A stretch of 21,560 bases of DNA from Rodentolepis nana (Eukaryota; Platyhelminthes; Cestoda; Cyclophyllidea; Hymenolepididae): contig UZAE01000539.1 of the NCBI GenBank assembly GCA_900617975.1, positions 1 to 21,560 of the forward strand. Direction: 5' to 3'. The position numbers and the translations under genes were made by a program. Below the pieces are notes generated by a model. It saw only the letters and a list, made by a program, of their open reading frames with translations. It searched no databases and was not told the DNA's origin. The first letter of the stretch is position 1. Each line of letters starts with the position of its first letter. Of the stretch, positions 19,246 through 21,560 are shown piece by piece.

Positions 19246-19564
19246 GGGGTGTGCGATAGACTTACCTCCACGTGGTGCACCCTGGGCAACGTATACTCAT
19301 ACGGCAAAAAAGTCTATTAACTGGCAGTTGACTTCTCACTTCAAACAGCCATCACCTCACTCTATGCCATATTCGACTACTTCCACAGTACTCACCTCAC
19401 CTTTTTCTACCTTTGTGTTTGCCTTTTACAACTTTGAAATGCTCTTCTCTTCCCTCCCCCCCCCCCTCTCGACATTTTTCAATTTGATGTTCCTTCCCCT
19501 CTGTGAAGTTTGAAGTCAACTAAAGGGCTATTGATAACCATCAAGACGCCTGCCATTTGAAATA
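19246..19564 (+). repeat. SINE-like repeat, copy 4 (long form, + orientation)
   Basis: It starts GGGGTGTGCGATAGACTTACC and ends ...GCCTGCCATTTGAAATA. Flanks AATATTTACTAAAAAGT (19229-19245) and AATATTTAATAAAAAGT (19565-19581) form a 17-bp target-site duplication with one mismatch. The inverted arms are at 19326-19335 and 19512-19521. It is the inverted counterpart of copies 1-3. The 89-codon open frame across it reflects pyrimidine-rich composition. Confidence 0.8.
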
Positions 19565-19950
19565 AATATTTAATAAAAAGTATCTCTTTTGAAATAAATT
19601 TGTGGTGATGTGTTTACTACTGTCGTAATTTTGTCTCTCCAGCTGTTGCCATTTAAGCTAATTTTCTGATACGATTTCTGCCTATATTCTCGAATTAAAG
19701 TTTTTTGCATGGCTTCCATAATCTCACTCCTTTGTTGACTTCTTGTGGTAGAAGAATCTCCATAGTGTTAATCTAAGAGCTAAAGTTAAGATGGGAGTAA
19801 ACAAGCCAGTACAAGTTGGCTGAAAATTCCACGGCCATTTCGGAAAGCGTTTGCCATCACTGGACCTTCCTGGTAATAAACCTGATTTTCTGCCAATTGT
19901 TTCAAGTAGGTGGGCCCAACAAGGGCACTTGTCCATTCTGTTCATTAATT

Positions 19951-20004
19951 AGCGAAACTGCAGCAACTAACTATGCAGTCGAGCACACTAACCACTGAAC
20001 CCCC
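19951..20004 (-). repeat. tRNA-like patch, possible head of a second SINE
   Basis: On the minus strand GGGGGTTCAGTGGTTAGTG resembles a tRNA D-arm with a Pol III A box (TGGTTAGTG). CGACT and AGTTG can pair as an anticodon-like stem with an 8-nt loop, and GTTTCGCT sits where a B box would be. No acceptor stem closes, so it is not a functional tRNA. Confidence 0.25.
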
Positions 20005-20311
20005 ATTGAACTATGAACTCTAGTTGGTTCCTTTACTATCCCCGATAAGTATAAAAGGTGGAATAAATTGTGTGGTTAAAAAACAGCCATCCTGACTGGT
20101 TAGTGAGATCATTCTGTATTACTTGACAGCCTCCAGACATACCACTTGTGGCAAACATAGGGATAAGGGTAGTCAATCCTACTCAAGTAGTCGTGTCTTA
20201 AAGGCACTTAATCATGTATGCCAACACTGAGGGCCTGGGTACTACATCACCCAACCATAGATACCAACAGCGACAGAAGGTGGATAGATAGGCAGCATGG
20301 GATCAAATTCG

Positions 20312-20353
20312 CCACACACACACACACATACACACACGCACTCACCCACACAA
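20312..20353. repeat. CA microsatellite
   Basis: CACACACACACACACATA continues into imperfect CACACGCACTCACCCACACA. A simple repeat in noncoding DNA. Confidence 0.85.
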
Positions 20354-20802
20354 GAGCTACCACTTCTCCACTTTTTTCTATCGCGTGATTCCATGTGGTC
20401 TTGATCGTGTTTACAGCCCAATCTCTCACAATGGGAGTAATACAGAAACAGTAGTATTAACCACCCCCATCACACTCGTACACATCCCCTTCTGCTACAT
20501 TGCCTATATTTGGACATTTATTTTTGCCGCTTACCACATGCCCACCCCTCTGGCTTGGTTCGCCCTCCTTGAAACACGCAGAGACCGGTCGGTTTGTTGG
20601 CAAGCGAGGCAACAGCTGTTGCGCAAGGTCTGTACATACCATAGAGATGTAGTAAATCTAATTGGTCTTGGGTGGATCACAGATAGTGTACGTTGGTTTT
20701 AAATGGTTAATAGTAGTTCACATGTCCCATCTGGTGAAAAGAAAGCTATAAAATGACTTCATTGTTATCTTTTCTTAGTAAAGTTACTGCACTCAGTTTC
20801 TC

Positions 20803-20819
20803 AGAAGAAGAAGAAGAAG
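20803..20819. repeat. AGA trinucleotide repeat
   Basis: AGAAGAAGAAGAAGAAG just after TTTCTC; short microsatellite. Confidence 0.75.
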
Positions 20820-21560
20820 TAGGAAGCTACCTTTGTCAAAAATAAAAAATAAGATTTAATAGAATCAAATATTTGGCAAATGATTGGCCAACTGCTTAGC
20901 CAATAATTGTAGCAATAATTCCTTCATGCGTGGGCGTAGAAATCCAATAATTCAGAACTATGTTCATGTAGATGATGCTTGCGCGCTCCATTCGAGTCAC
21001 ATTCCTAGCAAGTATTAGATTTCCATTATTATGCTCAATGTGAGGATAGGTAAACAGATGATGAAACTTTAGTCTTGAAAATTAAAAAAATAACAAATAG
21101 AGTCGCTTATGGGACCTTCTAGCTTGGAGAGCTATTGAGTGAGACTTGTTTTGGTTACTAGCTTTAATGGGAGGGAAAGATCCGAACTCATTTTCACTTA
21201 TTTTTTAAAAAATAACTTGTATTACTTATTTATGTATTGTCCTTCTTAACTTTAGTATTTTAAATAGAATTCTCATAACCTCATCTGTCTCAGTAAGTGC
21301 AATCTCTCGCATAACCACTAGCAATAATGCCTACTTTTTATTTAAAATGAATTAACAAAATGTGCACGTTTGAACCTTTTAAGCTTTTGTTTAATCGTCA
21401 CATACCTTGATTGAAAACAACTCTGTTACTTACTCTGCGTGATCCATTGACTTCCTTATTTGTGGTTACTCATCACCAAATGGTTGCGCGTTCGGAATAA
21501 GGAAACATTTCACAGTAAAAGCTGGATAATTAAGTACTTCACCTTCACTTACTGATTTTT

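Larger units (their letters stand above)
19582..21560. other. Intergenic stretch without a supported gene
   Basis: It holds the tRNA-like patch (19951-20004), the CA and AGA microsatellites and a 105-codon open frame (20385-20702) with no recognisable domain, which has another open frame opposite it. Composition between about 19850 and 20700 is less AT-rich than its surroundings, perhaps an old repeat. Confidence 0.45.

Noticed and set aside
19972..19983. CTCGACTGCATA on the minus strand, identical to a stretch I recall from U1 snRNA
   Set aside because: The match is 12 nt; no Sm site or U1 stem-loops follow, and the surroundings fit a tRNA-like fold better.
20385..20702. 105-codon plus-strand frame
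   Set aside because: No recognisable domain, an overlapping frame on the other strand, and a position within probable old repeat sequence.

Overview
This is eukaryotic nuclear DNA, most likely from a flatworm (a tapeworm-like genome is my best guess). The flanks are AT-rich. The one clear gene has very short 5' introns (34 and 40 nt) and longer 3' introns (mostly 440-580 nt), a skew described for flatworm genes. There are no bacterial-type operons. The taxon is inferred, not proven.

The window is dominated by one gene on the + strand (5905-13859), which I could reconstruct completely as 11 coding exons. All exon phases join, giving an open frame of 1808 codons plus stop. The product is a chromatin protein of the KMT2E (MLL5)/SETD5/UpSET family. 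In order it has an N-terminal GLPY-DHNY segment (an HCF-1-binding-type motif), a PHD finger with all eight zinc ligands, a SET domain with the family's atypical RFIRRSC motif and an FDFDY motif, short post-SET cysteines, a Gly/acidic tract, an RG-rich stretch with an AT-hook, two copies of a REDRW helical module, and short C-terminal motifs (KKRWLxQAL, KKRIISQL, SLSEYR) recognisable in human KMT2E. It ends in a low-complexity Pro/His-rich tail with a terminal helix. A splice-acceptor-like tract lies 12 nt upstream of the chosen ATG, so the messenger probably has a 5' UTR intron or a spliced leader.

The left flank (1-5890) and right flank (about 14100-21560) contain no gene I can support. They hold a short interspersed repeat family in four recognisable copies (299-630, 4881-5001, about 15853-16088, 19246-19564). 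These copies share a fixed 5' end (GGGGTGTGCGATAGACTTACC in its own orientation) and an AT-rich 3' tail, and three are flanked by 14-17 bp target-site duplications, which marks a SINE-like retroposon. Long copies contain a pyrimidine-rich core bounded by inverted AGTTGACTTC arms; one copy lacks that core. The left flank also has a separate fold-back sequence around an 18-nt C run (1831-2031). The right flank has a tRNA-like patch (19951-20004, minus strand) and several microsatellites.
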